Source of the DNA: Halovivax asiaticus JCM 14624
Lineage (GTDB): Archaea > Halobacteriota > Halobacteria > Halobacteriales > Natrialbaceae
Assembly (NCBI RefSeq): GCF_000337515.1
Contig: NZ_AOIQ01000023.1
Span: 2,592 to 66,591 of the forward strand
Length of the DNA stretch: 64,000 nucleotides
Reading direction: 5' to 3'
Each line of letters begins with the position of its first letter. Positions within the stretch are counted from its first letter, which is position 1. The position numbers were made by a program, and so were the translations under genes. Below are positions 62,567 to 64,000 of this stretch, piece by piece. Below the pieces are notes generated by a model, which had not been told where the DNA came from, did not search any database, and was given only the letters and a program-made list of their open reading frames with translations.

Positions 62567-64000
62567 ATGTTCGACTCGGACGACCTCGAGTCCATCCGCG
62601 AGGGGCACGCGGCGTGGAACGAGGAGACCGTCGACCCTGTCGTCGATCGGTTCGGCGAACGCAAAGAGACGTTCACGACGGACACGAACGGCCAGGAAGT
62701 CGATCGCGTCTACACGCCGGCGGACGTGGCCGATCTCGACTACGAGGACGATCTCGGGTTCCCGGGGGAACCGCCGTACACGCGCGGCGTCTACTCGACC
62801 GGCTATCGTGGCCGACTGTGGACGATGCGCCAGTACGCCGGGTTCTCGACCCCCGAGGACACCAACGAGCGGTATCATTATCTCCTCGATCAGGGTCAGA
62901 CCGGCCTCTCGATGGCGTTCGACCTGCCGACGCAGATGGGCTACGACTCCGACGCCGAGATGGCCGCCGGCGAGGTCGGGAAGGCCGGCGTCGCCATCGA
63001 CTCGTTAGACGACATGCTCACCGTCTTCGACGGTATTCCGCTGGACGAGGTCTCGACCTCGATGACGATCAACGCGCCCGCGAGCGTGCTCCTGGCGATG
63101 TACATCGCCGTCGGGGATCGCCAGGGCGTCGACCGCGAGGAGTTGCGCGGGACCATCCAGAACGACCTCCTGAAGGAGTATATCGCGCGCAACACCTACA
63201 TCTACCCGCCGGAACCCTCGATGCGGATCATTACGGATATCTTCGAGTTCTGTGCGGACGAAACGCCGAACTTCAATACGATCTCCATCTCCGGCTACCA
63301 CATCCGCGAAGCCGGCTCGACTGCGGCGCAGGAACTCGCCTTCACCCTCGGTAACGGGATCGAGTACGTCGAGGCGGCCGTCGACGCCGGACTCGACGTC
63401 GACGAGTTCGCCCCACAGCTATCCTTCTTCTTCAACGGCCACAACAATATCTTCGAGGAGGTCGCGAAGTTCCGCGCTGCCCGTCGGATGTGGCACGACA
63501 TCATGGAGGAGCGCTTCGACGCGCAGAACCCCAAGTCCAAGCAACTCAAGTTCCACACCCAGACGGCGGGCTCGATGCTCACCGCCCAGCAGATCGAGAA
63601 CAACGTCGTCCGCGTGGCCTATCAGGCGCTCGCGGCGGTGCTGGGCGGCACGCAGAGTCTCCACACGAACGGCAAGGACGAGGCGCTGGCGCTGCCGACC
63701 GAAGAGTCGGTGCGCACCGCGCTTCGCACCCAGCAGATCCTCGCCCACGAGTCCGGCGCGGCCGATACGATCGATCCGCTGGCGGGGAGTTACTACGTCG
63801 AGAGCCTCACTGACGAGGTGGAAGCCGACGCCTACGACCTGCTCGACGAGGTTGCAGACCGGGGCGGGATGTTAGACGCCGTCGAATCGCAGTGGGTCCA
63901 GCGCCAGATTCAGGACACGGCGTTCGACCGCCAGCGTGAGATCGAAGACAGCGAGCGCATCATCGTCGGCGTCAACGAGTTCGAAGTCGAGGAAGAACAG
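62567..64000 (+). CDS. mcmA: Methylmalonyl-CoA mutase large chain, N-terminal part, cut by window edge
   Basis: 478 codons from ATG 62567 to the last base with no stop. Characteristic mutase segments are FPYTRG-like [20 protein letters not shown] and [90 protein letters not shown] and [20 protein letters not shown]. The cobalamin-binding domain is not in view; haloarchaea often encode it separately. It converts methylmalonyl-CoA (the propionyl-CoA carboxylase product) to succinyl-CoA using adenosylcobalamin. Confidence 0.96.
   Translation, partial: MFDSDDLESIREGHAAWNEETVDPVVDRFGERKETFTTDTNGQEVDRVYTPADVADLDYEDDLGFPGEPPYTRGVYSTGYRGRLWTMRQYAGFSTPEDTNERYHYLLDQGQTGLSMAFDLPTQMGYDSDAEMAAGEVGKAGVAIDSLDDMLTVFDGIPLDEVSTSMTINAPASVLLAMYIAVGDRQGVDREELRGTIQNDLLKEYIARNTYIYPPEPSMRIITDIFEFCADETPNFNTISISGYHIREAGSTAAQELAFTLGNGIEYVEAAVDAGLDVDEFAPQLSFFFNGHNNIFEEVAKFRAARRMWHDIMEERFDAQNPKSKQLKFHTQTAGSMLTAQQIENNVVRVAYQALAAVLGGTQSLHTNGKDEALALPTEESVRTALRTQQILAHESGAADTIDPLAGSYYVESLTDEVEADAYDLLDEVADRGGMLDAVESQWVQRQIQDTAFDRQREIEDSERIIVGVNEFEVEEEQ

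Overview
The window is chromosomal DNA from a halophilic archaeon (class Halobacteria). The evidence is high G+C, strongly Asp/Glu-rich proteins, Tat-type lipoprotein signals (twin arginine followed by a lipobox cysteine), leaderless or AGGAGGTGA-led genes with archaeal TATA boxes, and haloarchaeal gene sets such as prkA-prkA2-yeaH-spoVR, pccB-pccX-pccA, gfcR with Entner-Doudoroff genes, and grpE-dnaK-dnaJ. I found no rRNA, no tRNA, no CRISPR array and no intact insertion sequence.

Layout. 1-3.2 kb: 3' end of a FixC-FixX fusion, a small unknown protein, cold-shock protein, a membrane metalloprotease and two conserved small proteins. 3.2-3.8 kb: a long divergent intergenic region with a structured-RNA candidate. 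3.8-11.6 kb: two PrkA-type AAA+ proteins, a DUF444/YeaH vWA protein and SpoVR, probably one stress operon. 11.7-18.9 kb: lipoprotein, SDR dehydrogenase, and a branched-chain amino-acid-type ABC importer (livHMGF) with its binding protein convergent. 19.1-20.5 kb: SNF-type sodium symporter. 20.7-26.5 kb: propionyl-CoA carboxylase (pccB, pccX, pccA), interrupted before pccA by about 1.9 kb holding two lipoprotein genes and a possible histidine-kinase relic. 26.6-29.3 kb: gfcR regulator, gluconate dehydratase-type enolase and KDPG aldolase. 29.4-33.6 kb: an accessory-looking stretch with lower G+C, small membrane proteins, glutaredoxin, a promoter-equipped structured RNA candidate and a three-gene HTH/membrane-protein operon. 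33.8-42.7 kb: mixed housekeeping genes (aminotransferase, CysD-like protein, DUF2071, aldo-keto reductase, RNA m5C methyltransferase with a separate PUA-like partner, SatD-like regulator). 43.1-48.3 kb: a carbohydrate/glycerol-phosphate-type ABC importer. 48.5-55.4 kb: grpE, dnaK, a DUF2382/PRC-type protein and dnaJ. 55.5-64 kb: a truncated AMP-binding protein, YciE-like protein, unknown proteins, acetyl-CoA synthetase-type ligase, acetyltransferase, and the 5' part of methylmalonyl-CoA mutase.

How the genes connect. The Liv importer, FixCX, propionyl-CoA carboxylase and methylmalonyl-CoA mutase fit uptake and oxidation of branched-chain amino acids or odd-chain acids through propionyl-CoA to succinyl-CoA. 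gfcR, the dehydratase and KDPG aldolase belong to the haloarchaeal semi-phosphorylative Entner-Doudoroff route. PrkA/YeaH/SpoVR and GrpE/DnaK/DnaJ are stress modules.

The most unusual signals are non-coding. Tandem repeats with an exact 22-bp period occur at three gene boundaries. A 63-nt three-way-junction RNA sits about 26 bp downstream of a clear TATA box. A 12-bp perfect inverted repeat closes about 86 nt between divergent genes. Two copies of the same intergenic hairpin element lie 7 kb apart.
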